In this document: one piece after another, positions 24,381 to 36,948 of the stretch
Numbering within the stretch: position 1 is the stretch's first letter
Layout: the number at the start of each line of letters is the position of its first letter
Source: Panagrolaimus kolymaensis
Lineage: Eukaryota; Nematoda; Chromadorea; Rhabditida; Panagrolaimidae
Direction of reading: 5' to 3'
DNA length: 64,000 nucleotides
Assembly (NCBI GenBank): GCA_028622995.1
Contig: JAJQJQ010000072.1
Span: forward strand, 434,001-498,000
Notes under the pieces: model-generated
Database searches by the model: none
What the model was told of the DNA's origin: nothing
The model's input: the letters and a program-made list of their open reading frames with translations, nothing else
Made by a program: the position numbers and the translations under genes

Positions 24381-26232
24381 TTAGTATTCAAATTTATTTG
24401 CTTGTTCGTCTTTGTCTGTATGCGTATGTTTATGGTGATGATTATGATGATGCTGCTTGAAATTGAGAGGAATATGATGGCCATACTTTCTTAGCTTCTT
24501 TAAATCATGACGATCATAACCTTTATGGGTATCTTTAATTAACCAAAATCGATCTTCAATGACATTCTAAAAAACATTCCATTAAAATTTAATGCTTTAA
24601 AACAACTTCCATGATTACCGTTGCTGCAGCTGTTTGTTCAAAATACAAATGAGTGCTATTGAATATTTGCATTCTCGAAAATCCATAATTTGATGATCGA
24701 AAAGCACTCCATGGACTTGGATGTTTTACAAATATTTCTGTGTCTTCTTGACATCCAGCTGATCCACTAATTACATGAACCGGTGCTGGAGGGTTGTGAT
24801 AAGCATTGTCAGTGCCGTTGTAAACAGTGCGATTATAAACTGGATACAAACTAAAAGGAAAGCTCATCTATTAGATTCTCGAGAAAAAAACTCTTCCATA
24901 TTCGGAATCCATACCGCTCAAAGCTATGCTGATGAGCATAAATTTGTAAATCCACACCATATTTATAAAATAGTTTTTCTAAAGCATATGCATGAGTTCC
25001 ATTCATTCCCACTCTAACCTAAAATTAAAAGCGTTTTAAAGACGAAACCCCAAATTTATTTCTTACGGGTGATTCATAGCTATTACATTCAGAGCTATTA
25101 TAGTCTGAACAATACATGGGGCGATGACCCATTGTAATAATCCAAGGAACATTTTTACGATTTCGACTGGCATTCTAAAAAAATGCATTTCACAACAAAA
25201 TGAATTTACGGGTCCTAAAAGGTTTTTTTTTGAAACAAACCTCTAAATCTTTTAGCAACCATTCATATTGATTTTTAATTTGTTGAGTTCCATAATTCGT
25301 GTAAAAATAAAACTCTGTTGAAAAAGCAATAAAATGAGCTTTTCCAATATCAAAGCTGTAAAAAAAATTTATTTTACTTTCACGAGATCAACTTTTTCTT
25401 TTACCTGTAAAATAAATTATGATCGGAATCAGGCATGGTGTAACGATTGACATAATGACTAAAATTATATTTTTCTTCATGATTTCCAACAACTGTCATA
25501 TATGGAACATATGCTGCAGCTGGCTCTATTTGGCGATTAAATACATCCCCATATGTTCCATTACTCTAAAACTCTACGATTTTTATGTTTACTTTTACGA
25601 TGGCTGCTTTACCGTATCCAAATTATAAGCTAAATCTCCAACATGAAGGATCATATCAAAATCTCCATCTTGTGCTAATCTTTGAATTTTACCCAATGAT
25701 CGAGCATTAACATTTCCCATATCTCCGTATACTGCAAAACGATAGCCGCCATCGGGGCGTTCTTGGAGTCCTACGAAAGTAAAAATATTGCTCCAACCAA
25801 ATTGTGAACCAACTCGATAATCTAAAGATTTCGAGGGATTTTAAACTAATTTGATAGAAACTTACAATACCGTTCACCCGGTCGAATTTCAGATAAAATC
25901 GCTCGATGAACTAATCGAGTAGTTTTAGCAATGCCACCATCAGTAAATAATGAAGCATTCCCACGAACAGTTAAATCCAATTTTCCAATTCCATATTCTA
26001 CGATGGAATCAACTGTATCATCAAAGGTTATCCACGTTACAATTTGTCGAGTTGGATCTCCACCATATGAAAGATGAACCTGTTCGGGTTGACCAAAAAA
26101 TGGTCCTTGATTTGGATTATCTGTTTTCCAATGTGGAATTCGATCCTTTTGTAAATATTCCCTTTCAGTGAAGACTAATACAAAGTAACATAAAAATATA
26201 ATAACTTTTAAAGAAATCATTTTTTTTTTCAA
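24381..26232 (-). CDS. Purple acid phosphatase (metallophosphoesterase), secreted
   Basis: Eight exons (26232-25866, 25821-25613, 25565-25405, 25355-25241, 25174-25067, 25018-24915, 24850-24619, 24566-24381) encode 493 residues, or 489 if the second in-frame ATG at 26220 is used. An N-terminal signal peptide is followed by a fibronectin-like purple acid phosphatase N-domain containing EQVHLSYG and VTWITFD. The binuclear metal site motifs are all present in order: YGDMG (about 154), GDLAY (about 184), GNHE (219-222), GHRPMY and [11 protein letters not shown]. Several N-glycosylation sequons occur. These enzymes hydrolyse phosphomonoesters at acidic pH in the secretory, lysosomal or extracellular space. 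The C-terminus is a His-rich tail with a run of HHHNHHHKH type, absent from typical family members as far as I recall. It resembles animal ACP7/PAPL. Confidence 0.95.
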
Positions 26233-26621
26233 AAGTTATTCAATAAAAAAACACCAAAAATGATGGTTTTCGTCTTATTTTTTTGTGAATGAAAGGAAGA
26301 ACAAAAAAAAACAAGCAAAGCAAAAGCAAAAAATTTCGTTGAAAAGAAAAGTGAGTAAGTCTTATCAAAACAGCGTTTGAGATAACCTTTAAAAATAGCA
26401 CATGATAATAATGGTGTCGAAGATTATTCGAGAGAGGTAACTTTGAAAAGTACATTTTTTTTATTATTATTATGATTTTATGATGCAAATAATAAGAGTT
26501 TAAAACAAGAAAAAGAAAAAGAGATCTGCAAATAAATTTCAATAGTCATGGAAAATACCGAAGCGCTAAAATGTTTGAGAGATTCATGAGATTTATGTAT
26601 TTGATTGACGACGCTGATTCG

Positions 26622-28162
26622 TTATGAATTCTGGCATGGTTGAGAATAAGCCCAAAGTTCATTTTGCTTTTCCAATGACAAAAAATTTCTTGGACGCAAA
26701 TGAATAAAAATCGGAATGGGTCGTCGATAAGTCATTACGTGGCGAAGTTTTCGAAAAGCTGTTAATGAATCTTCGGATGTCAAATAAAGATCATCTAAAA
26801 ATATAAGTATTTTTTACTATTCAAGTTGGAACTGATTTACCTGCATCATATAAAGTGAAATCAATATTATGTAACAACGCATGGGTCACATACCAATCAT
26901 CGAGCTAAACTAACTTTTGCTTTAAAAAAAATAATTTTTCAATCTATTTTACCCAAACAAATTTTCGTGTTTTAATATTTTCGTTCATTGAATGCAATAA
27001 ATCGGATGTAATAATATAAGCTAATCCAGCACAAAAGTATCCCAAATTATTATATGGAAATTCTTCGGGAGATAAATACCTACATAAAATATTTTGTTAT
27101 CTAACAACTAAAGCTCCTATCAAAGTTAAAAGTCACCAACCATTTACTATCCAATCTTCGATCAGTAATATGTTTCATGGGTGAACAAAATAAGGATTTA
27201 GTTTTATCATTTTGTTGATTTAAAAATTGAAGCAACATTTCAAAATTAATTGAAACATCATCATCGATTTTTACAATATAATTAATTTTGGACCATTTTT
27301 GAGCCAAATATGAAATCCATGAATGAGCCTAAAAAATTTAAAAAAGAGTTTGAGAAATTTTTTTCGTAAAAAAAGGAAGTAAGTTAGTAAAAGCATTTAT
27401 TGGAATTCCAAAATAAAAATACTTTTTGGAGTTGAAACAAAGAAAGAATCGCCGCAGCTTTTTTTATCTGATGTAAACGCACAATAAGAGACGACAGAAT
27501 TAGACTTTAATGTATTAGATTTTGATTTTTTTGAAGCAAAACACAACTAAAAAAATAGTCGAGAAATTTCACACTTTTTTTCCACGTTTGTTTATTTATT
27601 AAGATGATAATGGCCTCCTTACTTACTTTGATAGAAAGATGCTTATAATTTTCAATGGAATAATTTTGGATTATGTCATTAAAGCTTTCCGATTCCTTCA
27701 CCAAAGCACTTTGAATTTCGTGAGTTTCTGATCGACCAACAACAAAAATAATTCTAAAGTTAAAAGATTTTTGTTTAGTTTTATCAAATTGCTGCCGTAA
27801 AACTTTTCTTCGATCAAAATTTTCTATCGCTGAATGAACAACGAAAACAAAATTAATATTTTGAGTAATATTTTGTGGTACAATAATATTTTCTGGCCAT
27901 TCAATATCTTCTTGAAGGATCTCAACATTATCTATGGTTGATGAATTCAAAAATAATGGCTGAAAAACAAAATGAATGTGAAACTATAAACTTGACGAGA
28001 AAAAAAATCTCTAATTTAGGGGTAAACTACCTTTAAATAATATGCAACTTCTTTTTGTTTTTTGATACATTTTTCTTTAGGAATGGATTTGAAACCAGAA
28101 AGTATCCAAAGAGAAGATAATATTAAAATATACAAAGGCAAAAAATTATCAAAACATTTCAT
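26622..28162 (-). CDS. GT31-type beta-1,3-glycosyltransferase, Golgi type II membrane protein
   Basis: Six exons (28162-28031, 27959-27627, 27328-27141, 27079-26953, 26904-26841, 26794-26622) encode 338 residues. An upstream in-frame ATG at 28231 would add 23 mostly polar and basic residues. A short cytosolic N-terminus and one membrane anchor precede the catalytic part. That contains NFVFVVHSA, DRRKVLRQQF, FRIIFVVGR, ENYKHLSIK, and the metal-binding DDD motif in VKIDDDVS (177-179), then EEFPYNNLGYFCAGLAYI. This order matches galactosyltransferase family 31, which adds Gal or GlcNAc in beta-1,3 linkage. The usual E-D-V motif near the C-terminus is replaced by LDDWYVTHAL. The intron at 27329-27626 is unusually long (298 nt) for this gene. 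Acceptor specificity cannot be told. Confidence 0.85.
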
Positions 28163-29046
28163 TTTTTTCCTTATTCGTTTTTTCTTTATTTCTACCGCAG
28201 TTGAAAAGGTAAAGGATAAAAAGTCAGTCAAAAAGTGTTAGTCAGAATTTAAAAAAATCAACTGAGATAAAGACTTTTGGTATATTTTGTTTAAGCGTGT
28301 AAAATCATCGGATGCATTTTTTACTGCGAGAAACCGGATTTTCATTGCCACTTTCACGCCATTTTATTGAAATCCTTTAAAGGGATTAACTCGAAGATTA
28401 AAAAGCAAAAAAGTTAACATTAAGTAATAAAAATTCTGTTGAATTAGTAATAAAAGATAAATTTTATATACAAAATTAATCTTCTCCGACGAGAAAATAC
28501 AAGTTTATAAAAGAACATCATTAGTGAAAACAAGATTCTGCTAAACAACGAAGAATGAAACCATTTGATGATGAGACACATTAATGATAGTTATTACTTC
28601 CTGGAAAAATGTCTGAAAACATTTAGAACCGAAGGTTTGAATCAGAAAAAAATGAATAACTTCTCGTGATATGGTTTGTTTTTAGTTGAAAAGAAAAAAG
28701 ATAAAGGATCCAGAGTCAAGACATTAGTAATGATTTTTCTCTTAAGTATTGGTTCACATAAGCATAATGGCCCATTATACTTTAGCTGCCACCAGTATTG
28801 GTGAAGATATGCTTCAAAAAATGCATGAAAGGGTAAACGTAGTATACATATGCTTACATATCTGTTCTTCTCGACGATAAACTGAAATGAAAACGAAACC
28901 CTTCCTGAACTACAATCAATCAAGCAAAAACAGTAAAACAATTTTATTAATATTTTTATTTTCTGTTAATAAACAAAATTCAACAAAATGATAGAGGACG
29001 CAAAATAGATTCAAAAATCAACAAAAAAGAAACAATAAAGGTGGAT
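28163..29046. other. Intergenic region between fibrillarin and GT31 genes
   Basis: AT-rich spacer of about 0.9 kb between two same-strand genes. Its 5' end (minus strand) may hold the GT31 promoter or leader, including an alternative in-frame ATG at 28231. No other gene was seen. Confidence 0.6.
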
Positions 29047-30533
29047 TTAATCACCTTTCTTAACACGGTAAGTTGCAACAACCTGAAAATGAGATGTTCG
29101 TTAATAGCTTCAAGAAAAACATGAAAGTAACTTACCATAGCATGATCACGTTCATAAGGTTCCAAGGTTACTTGTTCACGAGCTTTGAATTTTTCGCTTT
29201 TGAGTTTGTTAATTTCTCCAGCAAAAACGACTTCAGGAGCTGCTGTCGAGTCAATACAGTTAGCTTTGATTGAAATGACACAGCTGCCACCATTTTTAAG
29301 GAAATATTGTGCATTATAAGCGACAATACGAGCTTGATCTGGTTGAGCGACATCTGAGAAAATAGTATCAACCATACCAACAAGCATTCGATATTTGAGA
29401 GGGTGACGAGCATCTTCAACAATAGGAATAATATTTGGACGTTTTTTAGCGACATTGATGAGATCACGACCAGACCGATGACTGAATTCAACAGCATAAA
29501 CAAGGCCTTCCTGAAAAAAAAGAGGGTTAAATTAAAGTACGCTATTAAGTAAACTTACAGGGCCAACCATATCAGAAACATGAGAAACTGTAGTTCCAGA
29601 AGCAGCGCCCAAGTAAAGTACTTTTGTTCCAGGTTTAATATGAATATTTTCAAGACCAGCCATCATACCAGCAGCAAGCTTAGATCGGAAAGGATTCCAT
29701 ACTCGGTATTCAATTTTGTTTTCACCTTCTTCGACGGAAACTCGCTTTTCACCATAAACAGATTCACCAACGACAAGATTTCTAGTGGCAAGAGCATCTT
29801 CTTTACCTTTGATAATAAAAGCTCCTAAAAGATGTTATCGTTTAATGGTAAGTCAAAAAAGGGATATGTTTTTACCTTCAAATCGATGAGGTTCAACGAT
29901 AACAGTTCTTCCACCTCTCATACCACCAGCACCTCCTCGTCCGCCTCTTGGTGTACCACGACCTGGAAACAAAAAGTAAAGTGAAAATACAAAAAAAAGT
30001 TTATCTCACCTCCACGGCTGAATCCACCGCCACCACGGGGAGTTCCTCTTCCGCCACGATCAGATCCAAAGCTGCTTCGGCCTCTAAAGCCTCCACGATC
30101 ACCACCACCGCGTCCGCCACGGTCGCTAAAGCCACCACCACGGCCACCTAAAATATATAAAAGTTAATAGAGAGTTTAAGTGAATCAAAAACAAACCTCT
30201 GTCACCGCCACGGAAACCTCCACTACCACGTCCACGATCAGACGATCCACCTCGAGATCCACCTCGGAAGCCACCACCTAAAATTTTACATATTATAGGT
30301 ACATATAAAATAATGGTTGTTGAAAGAGTATGTGAAGTCACATATGGTATATCGCTTATATGAAAAAATAAGCTTAGCTATGAACCAATTTTTATTATTT
30401 CTAATTAACAAATTAATGTTTTATAATATATTTGTATGCCATTCTCTCGTTAACTGATAAAATTCAAATTTGTCATTTAAAATGTAAATCACTTACCACC
30501 TCTATCATTTCCTCGAGCAACGAAGCGTCCCAT
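29047..30533 (-). CDS. fib-1: Fibrillarin, rRNA 2'-O-methyltransferase
   Basis: Seven exons (30533-30497, 30277-30197, 30147-30010, 29962-29876, 29824-29559, 29510-29136, 29082-29047) encode 339 residues. Fibrillarin is the methyltransferase of box C/D snoRNPs in the nucleolus and also methylates histone H2A glutamine. Residues about 12-105 form the glycine/arginine-rich domain with many RGG and FRGG units, split by three phase-1 introns. The conserved core starts at about [19 protein letters not shown]. It includes [13 protein letters not shown], the SAM-binding [40 protein letters not shown] and ISIKANCID. The end, [11 protein letters not shown], is slightly shorter than in vertebrates. A splice acceptor sits 13 nt before the ATG. 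It is divergent from mms-19. Confidence 0.98.
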
Positions 30534-30848
30534 TATGTTGTAAAATCTGTAAAGTAAATAACTTTAGAAGAATTCTAATCAAAAAGCAAAAGTTTTTTTT
30601 AGTAAAAGACGCAAATTGAAGGGGAACTTTGACGAAAAAATGGTTGTTGATTGAAAAGCAAAAACTTTTTTATCCAAACGAGCCGCGTCCCTATGGTATC
30701 ATGCTCTTTCGTTGCATGAACCATGGAGCCTTTGAAAGAGGCATTTTTTTCTTCTTCAAAGTTTGGCTTTGAAAAAAAGCGTTTTGATTAGAATTCAAAA
30801 ATAAAAATCTTTCTTGCCTTTTTTAAATATTTTTTGTGCTTTAACATT
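30534..30848. promoter_or_regulatory. Divergent promoter between fibrillarin and MMS19
   Basis: Only 315 bp separate the two start codons. A block at about 30675-30735 is clearly richer in G and C than its surroundings. It contains the inverted repeat TCATGC/GCATGA (30699-30704 and 30714-30719) and the palindrome CCATGG. The arrangement implies a shared or overlapping promoter. No named factor site was identified. Confidence 0.5.
30547..30556 (-). other. Probable SL trans-splice acceptor of fibrillarin
   Basis: The minus strand reads TTACTTTACAG, ending 13 nt before the fibrillarin ATG. No upstream partner exon is evident. Confidence 0.45.
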
Positions 30849-33800
30849 ATGGGTTTTGCGGATTTAAATGGTGAAGATGCTGAATTGGTATCAAATTGGG
30901 CTGAAGAAATTAAAGAAAAGAAGAAATCTGTTCTTGAATTTATTGAAACTCTCAGGTTTGAATTTTTCAAGATCTTTCAAAGCTATATACATAATTTTAT
31001 TTTCAGAGAAGATTTTACAAGTGTTGATACACAAGAAAATGGTTTAACTAAGATTGTTTATGTTTTACAAAAACTTCCTAATGATTGCTTGGATGAAACA
31101 GAAGGTATGTGAAGTTGAATGCATTGCAAAAGTTAACAATCTTTGTTTTCAGTCGGGTCATTGCTAGAATTCTTTTTAACAAGATTAGAAGCATCAGCTT
31201 TAAGAAATGGTTGTGTTGTTACTGGTATTCATCATTTGGTTGGTTATACTTCTCTTTGAATAATGTTTATTACTTTGATTCTTTTCAGATTATTCATTCA
31301 AAAAATCTTCCAGCTCTTTGTGAAGTTCCTATTTTTCAATCAATTTATTCTGAAAGCACCGTTCAATGTTTTACTGAGCCTGATAGAGCTTTACTCTTTG
31401 AAATCCTTGATTTTTTCTTGAAACACAGAAAAGCAGGTTTAAAGTCTCTTGGTAGTGAATTCGTGTTATGCTTTATGAGAGCAGCGAATGGTGAAAGAGA
31501 TCCAAGATGTCTTCTTCAAATTTTTCAATTATTCTTGGAAGTTGTAAAAGAATTTGACTTGGGTAAGCAGTTGATGTTGCTTTTCATATTCTCTTATATA
31601 TTTTTCGTGTTTCAGGCGTATATTGTGAAGATTTCTTCGAACTCTTGGCTGTTTACTATCCATTAGAATATACTCCGGTTTGCTTTCATCAACATATTTG
31701 AATCCTCTATTTATTACTTTTTAGACTGAAGAACTAAAGATCAGCCGCGACATGCTTGTTATGGGTTTAGAAAGTTGCTTATTAAGCCATAAATCTTTCA
31801 GTTTTTACTGTTTTCAACTAATCTCCTCTAAATTGCTTGAAGAAGAGACAGAAGATAATATGAAAATTGAAATCTGTGGTTTTCTCGTAAGTTTTTGTTA
31901 AATAATATTCATTTTTATATAATCATTGTTTCAGGCTAAAGCAGCTGCTATCTTTCCACCACCTCCAATGAAGCCATTTTTAGAAGATTTTCTTACAGTT
32001 TTTCGTAGAATTTGCTTGAATCCATCTAACAAGACTTCCAATGAAATACCTGAAGATGTTAAAAATGCAATTATAAATATTTTGAAAGCATTTGAAAATG
32101 ATTTGGAAACTACTAAAAGCATTGCTCATACTATGACTGAAAGTATGGTATTTATTCTGTTAGCCATTATAATGTTCATCGTTTTAGATTGTGAACCATT
32201 CATACTTCAAGCAGAGATGGGTCTTACAGGAAAAGCATTAGCTGTTTTAAGTGTTGTTGCACAAGGTTCAAAAACAGCATCTGAAATTATTTTACCACAA
32301 ATTATGCTTTGGCTTGGAAACTTGATGAATGGTACTTTTATCTTTAAACATTTTCTTTGCTTACATTGTATTTGTTTGTAGCAGATACTGTTAATGCACC
32401 TCAAAATCGACAAGAAATCATTATTGAAGCTATCAATTTTCTACCTGATTGGTTGAAATTATCTTTAGATTGTGGCTGTGTTCAAATAGTGATCGATGCT
32501 TTACCCGGGTTTATAGAAAGTTTAAAACGTACTGAAGAACTATTTGGATCTGTTGTATTTCCTGTGGAATATAAGATGGCTGAGGCATGTTTTTACTTTA
32601 CTATATGTTAATAATAGTTACGTTCAGATACTCCTTACTGAAACGTCAAAGTTTGAAGCTTCACCTCTTCCCACAAAAGAACTTAATGAAAAGCTCGTCT
32701 GGAGATCGGTTACTGATTTGAAAAAGCCTGATGCAAATTTACGGTAAGCTTTTGTTCCTGATATTTTATACATTGACACACTAATCATTTTTAGGACTGC
32801 AATTTCTAATTTTGTTATCGCCTTTTCAAAATCACAGTTTGAAACCTTTGCAACTTTGATTGAAAAAGAAAAGGAAAATCGAGAAATGGATTCAAGCTTA
32901 TTGGAACTTATTTCTTTAGGAATTTGTGATGAAGTATCTGCAGCTAAATTTGGAACTGTCATTGTTGAAGCTTTAAAACAAAGTTAGTGTTTTTGCTTTT
33001 CATTTTAAAATAACCAAATAAGAAATTTTAGGTGTTCATTTTGATCTTTCTCATTGCATTATTGCTACTGTTGATAGAAACAAAGATAATAAGCAAGTTG
33101 TTGAAAAATTCTCAAACGATGTTATTGCTGTTATTATTGAAATGATAAATGGAAACGAAAATAATGATGAAGCTAAAATGAAAGCTGAACTTGTTCAAGA
33201 AATGGTTTTGCGACTCGATCAAAAGTTTGTTTCAATCTTCAAATTCGTTTTTCAATGCTATATTTTTTTAGAAAGGTTGATGAATTAGCTACAAATTTTA
33301 TTGGAAAATGGGAAAGTATTGAAGGTGCTCCACGTGAGAATCTTATCCGAGTGACTGCGTTGAGTGTTCTTCAAACTAAAGTAATGGTTTAAATTCTTTG
33401 CAACTGTCTTATCGTGTGCACTTTTAGAAAGTTGAAGTCCTTGAAAGAGCATTTGAAATTGTTAAATCACATTCATCTCTCAAAGAAGTTGAAAATTATC
33501 TTGCATTTGCTCTCGCCATGAACGATAACGATCTTGGTAGTCCATTTTCATGGATATCAATCAAAGCAAATCTTCTTCTCAATCGACCCAAAGCTCTTCA
33601 AAATCTTGAAATCTTTCTCGATGCTTTCATTTCAACGTCTGAATTATCAACATTTCACTTGGCAGAAATATTTGATTTTGAATTTTCTGGATTCAATCCT
33701 ATCAAAAACAGATATACCGTATCGATTTTATGGCGTCAACGAATTCTTTGTCAATTTATTCCTATCTATGTAAAACACTTTTCTCAACTTTCTTCAAATG

Positions 33801-34315
33801 ATACTCTTCATCGAGGTGCTTTTCTTGAATTATTAAATCCCATATTAGCTAACGCTCAAAAGCTGACTATTCCATTATCATCAGAATTGCTTCAAATTTT
33901 ACCAATTTTATCAGAAGCTTTGGAAATGTTTGCTGAAGAAGATTCTCCATTACTTGATGTGATTGTGGAAAGCTTTATTCAACTTTTGAAACAAGCTTCA
34001 TTAGCTTCAATTCCCAAAGAAGAAATTGAAAGAAATCTACAAAGCTTGCAAAGAATTTTAAGAAGACAAAAATCAAAGATGGTAAGGATTTTCTTTGTTT
34101 TTGTGTTAATGCTCACTTGCGTATTTTTTTAGTCTACTGTAATCAAAGTATTGGAAGCTCTTGAACTTTTTGGTAAGAAAGCTCCATCAGATGTTATTTA
34201 TCCTGCTTATTCCGGTGTTATTGGAGCTCTAATCAATGCAACTTCTTCAAATAAAAGAATTATTCGACAAAAAGCTGCCGCTGTTAGAAATCAATGGGAA
34301 ATGGTTGTTTCTTAG
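30849..34315 (+). CDS. mms-19: MMS19, cytosolic iron-sulfur assembly targeting factor
   Basis: Fifteen exons (30849-30955, 31007-31104, 31153-31238, 31289-31562, 31616-31677, 31725-31886, 31935-32142, 32188-32331, 32382-32584, 32628-32743, 32795-32982, 33032-33224, 33272-33380, 33428-34081, 34133-34315) encode 928 residues. MMS19 is a HEAT-repeat scaffold that, with CIAO1 and CIAO2B, delivers Fe-S clusters to DNA polymerases, helicases such as XPD, and primases. The N-terminal MMS19 domain is recognisable. It has LKSLGSEFVLCFMRAANGER followed by DPRCLLQIF, then VYCEDFFELLAVYYPLEYTP, matching the vertebrate GADF...DGEKDPRNLL...EELFEVTSCYFPIDFTPP block. The C-terminus RIIRQKAAAVRNQWE matches the family's conserved end. 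Intron 9 has a GC donor (GCATGT) required to keep the frame. Confidence 0.9.
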
Positions 34316-34728
34316 ATTCTATGTATTTGTTGTTGATATTATTGTCAAAACTTTGATAGTATTATTATATATTTTTTAAATTCTTGTTGTTGATATTACG
34401 GTTATAATAAAATGATTATTTTTACATGTAAATGGAGGAGTCAGATTTTTTGTGCAAAAAAGGTGTAAGCTTGCTTTTTTTCAAGGTGATGATGACTAAT
34501 ACATACATAATACATGACTAAAACAATTTACTTGACATAAAAAATATTTTATAATAAAAGAGACCGATTTGTTTACTCAGAAATAAAAGAGGAAGAAGAA
34601 ACAAGCTTCTGATAACACAGAGAGATTAGTTTCCGGTGAAGTTCATATAAATGTCTCCAAATTTTAGACTTCTTTCATCATTTTTCTTGCATAACTTCTT
34701 CTTCCCATTGTAAGCGCTTGCAATAAAA
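34316..34728. other. Intergenic spacer downstream of MMS19
   Basis: This holds the MMS19 3' UTR with an AATAAA signal at 34406-34411 and the upstream region of the next same-strand gene. Nothing else was recognised. Confidence 0.6.
34406..34411 (+). terminator. Polyadenylation signal of MMS19
   Basis: AATAAA lies about 90 nt after the MMS19 stop codon. Confidence 0.5.
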
Positions 34729-36585
34729 ATGAAAATTATTCTACCATTATTCATCTTTATGCTTCTCCCATTTGCTTGTAATGGAATCGTTGCTGAAGTT
34801 TTACTTTCTAAACTTTTCTACAGTACTGTTATAACCGAAGGTGTATCATCGCTTTTTGAAATTGGAAAAACTTTTGTTACTGAAGCTTTTAAAGTTAAAG
34901 AAACTATCAAAGAAACGACAAATGTCACCACATATGAAAAGCGAACTGAAATTTCGGTATCCACTGATTTATTTGATTCTAAGGTAAGCCAGCATGATTG
35001 TGAGAAGTATGAAGCTTATATATTTATTATAAATTTTTAGTATGAATTATCACAAATTGCGGATACGGTAAAACGAACTAATGATAAAATGAAAGCATCG
35101 TTTAAAAGCGTCAAAAGCTTACTTAGAAATTATCATTTCCAAACTGTAAGTTTATTAAGGCAATGACATAACTTTTTACACAAGCACGATTTCAGCATGT
35201 TCAATTTCCAACAGAAAAATTAGTTTTACATTTGGAACAATTTTTATCCAAACCCTCGAATGCAACGGAAGCTGATCTTCGTTTAACTTGCACCGATATT
35301 CTTCCAAATTCCGTAATCAAAGTAAGCCATTCCTAAAACTTCTAATTTTATTGGTAAATGGCTATTAATCTTTTAGACTATTGAAACAATGTTAAAAGAT
35401 AATTGGTTGGTTCAACAAAGCGATAACGATCCCGGAGTTTATGCAAAACTTGAACGAGGCATTATTATTATGGTTAAACAATTAATTTTTGCCCAAAGCG
35501 TTTGCCTCCAAATTCGAGATTTCGGTGATGATGAAATGACACATCAAAGTTATAGTTTAATGATGGCAAAAAGTATTGAATTTTCAATTAAAAAACAAAA
35601 AATGGTGAGTCATTTTTGCTGTGATTACGCTAACTAAATTTTTCGCTGAGTAACTGCACTTTTAATTTTTTTAATCCCTCGTTTTGTAAACTCGTTATGT
35701 TGCAGGATGTTGAAATTCAATATCAAATCACCACAATTTTGGGAAATGCTTTGAATAAGGAAAGCAGTTTCGATGTTTCTGATATTGGTAATGAAAATGC
35801 TTCCCTTTATGAAAATGTTGGAACACATTTATGTCAAAAATTGAAGGAATCAAATAAAAAGTTAGTTAGTTATCTAGTTTTATCGTATTCATACTTTAAC
35901 AATTACATTATCATTTCCTTTTAGCGCCAAACTTGATTTCTTCCTAACCCGCAAATTTAATGACTTCACAATCATTTCTAAGAATCGATATTTTAAGAAA
36001 AGTTTTAATGATTGGATTGTTTATGTTTTTTATCCCAAAATTTCTTTAAAAGAATCCAATCGCCTTGAAGCTAAGGTTATTGAAGGAAATGATGATTCAA
36101 GATCAAAAAATGTTATTAAAAATCAAATAATTTTTGAATGCAAAAGTAAAAATCATTGCAGCTTGATCGCTGGAGATGATAGCGGAATGTACAGTAACGA
36201 TGGAGAAAAATTCATTCATTATGCGATTTGTGGCAATGTTGGAGTTACCATTGGTCGAGCAACCATGGAAGTTCGAAAAGTGGATGAATTGACGGAAGAT
36301 GAAAAAATGGAACAACAAAAATGGGAAAAAACTAAAGCAGAATTATCAGAATTTTTGCAAACTCGAAGAGTTAAAAATCTGGAAAGTGAAATGAAGCACG
36401 AAGAAGCTCGTGATAAACTCGCCCAAGTAATTACAGTCACCAAAGCAAACGAAGAAGTTTTAGTCAACGAAAAAATCCAACCCGCAGCACTAATTTCAAA
36501 TTCAGGCAACGTCCTTGTTTATCCAAAATTGCACTTTTTTGGGTTAATTTTCTTCATGGTTTCTTATTACTGCGTTTATTTGTAA
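34729..36585 (+). CDS. Secreted or anchored orphan protein, paralogue A
   Basis: Six exons (34729-34983, 35041-35145, 35196-35321, 35377-35604, 35706-35860, 35925-36585) encode 509 residues. I do not recognise the family. It starts with a clear signal peptide (KIILPLFIFMLLPFACNG). It contains sequons such as N-V-T, N-A-T and N-A-S, a Cys pair CKSKNHC, a charged segment of about 70 residues likely to be coiled coil (from LTEDEKMEQQKWEKTKAEL), and a C-terminal hydrophobic stretch ending YYCVYL. That stretch could be a membrane tail or GPI signal. Exons 1-4 all end in phase 0. They match the gene at 49896-51248 in exon lengths and in landmarks (YHFQT at the end of exon 2, QSVCLQIR in exon 4), so the two are paralogues. 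It is probably nematode-specific. Confidence 0.82.
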
Positions 36586-36948
36586 ATTTCTTAAAATTAA
36601 AGTATTTTATGGTATTTTCTATTGTTTGATGATTGTATAAATGTTTTTTTCTTTTCATAAACAAATATTAATATATCTCTGAACTATGTTCTCATCATTC
36701 TATTGCCAAACAGGATACCAATTCCCTTTGAGGTATTTGGAAGTATGTAACGCAATTGCTCGATTTCGAATTGCAACAAGAAATTATACATATAAGTTTA
36801 CTTGCAAAAAAGCGTGCAAATGTGGTGGAAAAATTTATTACAATATTATTTACATCACTTAACATTAAATATACATACAATTATCAACAAATACACTAGA
36901 GCCGAAAAGTGGCTTTATAAATTATCCTAAACTTCTAATCCATTATTT
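36586..36948. other. Convergent intergenic spacer
   Basis: AT-rich DNA between the stop codons of paralogue A (+) and the mitochondrial carrier (-). No gene was seen. Confidence 0.6.
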
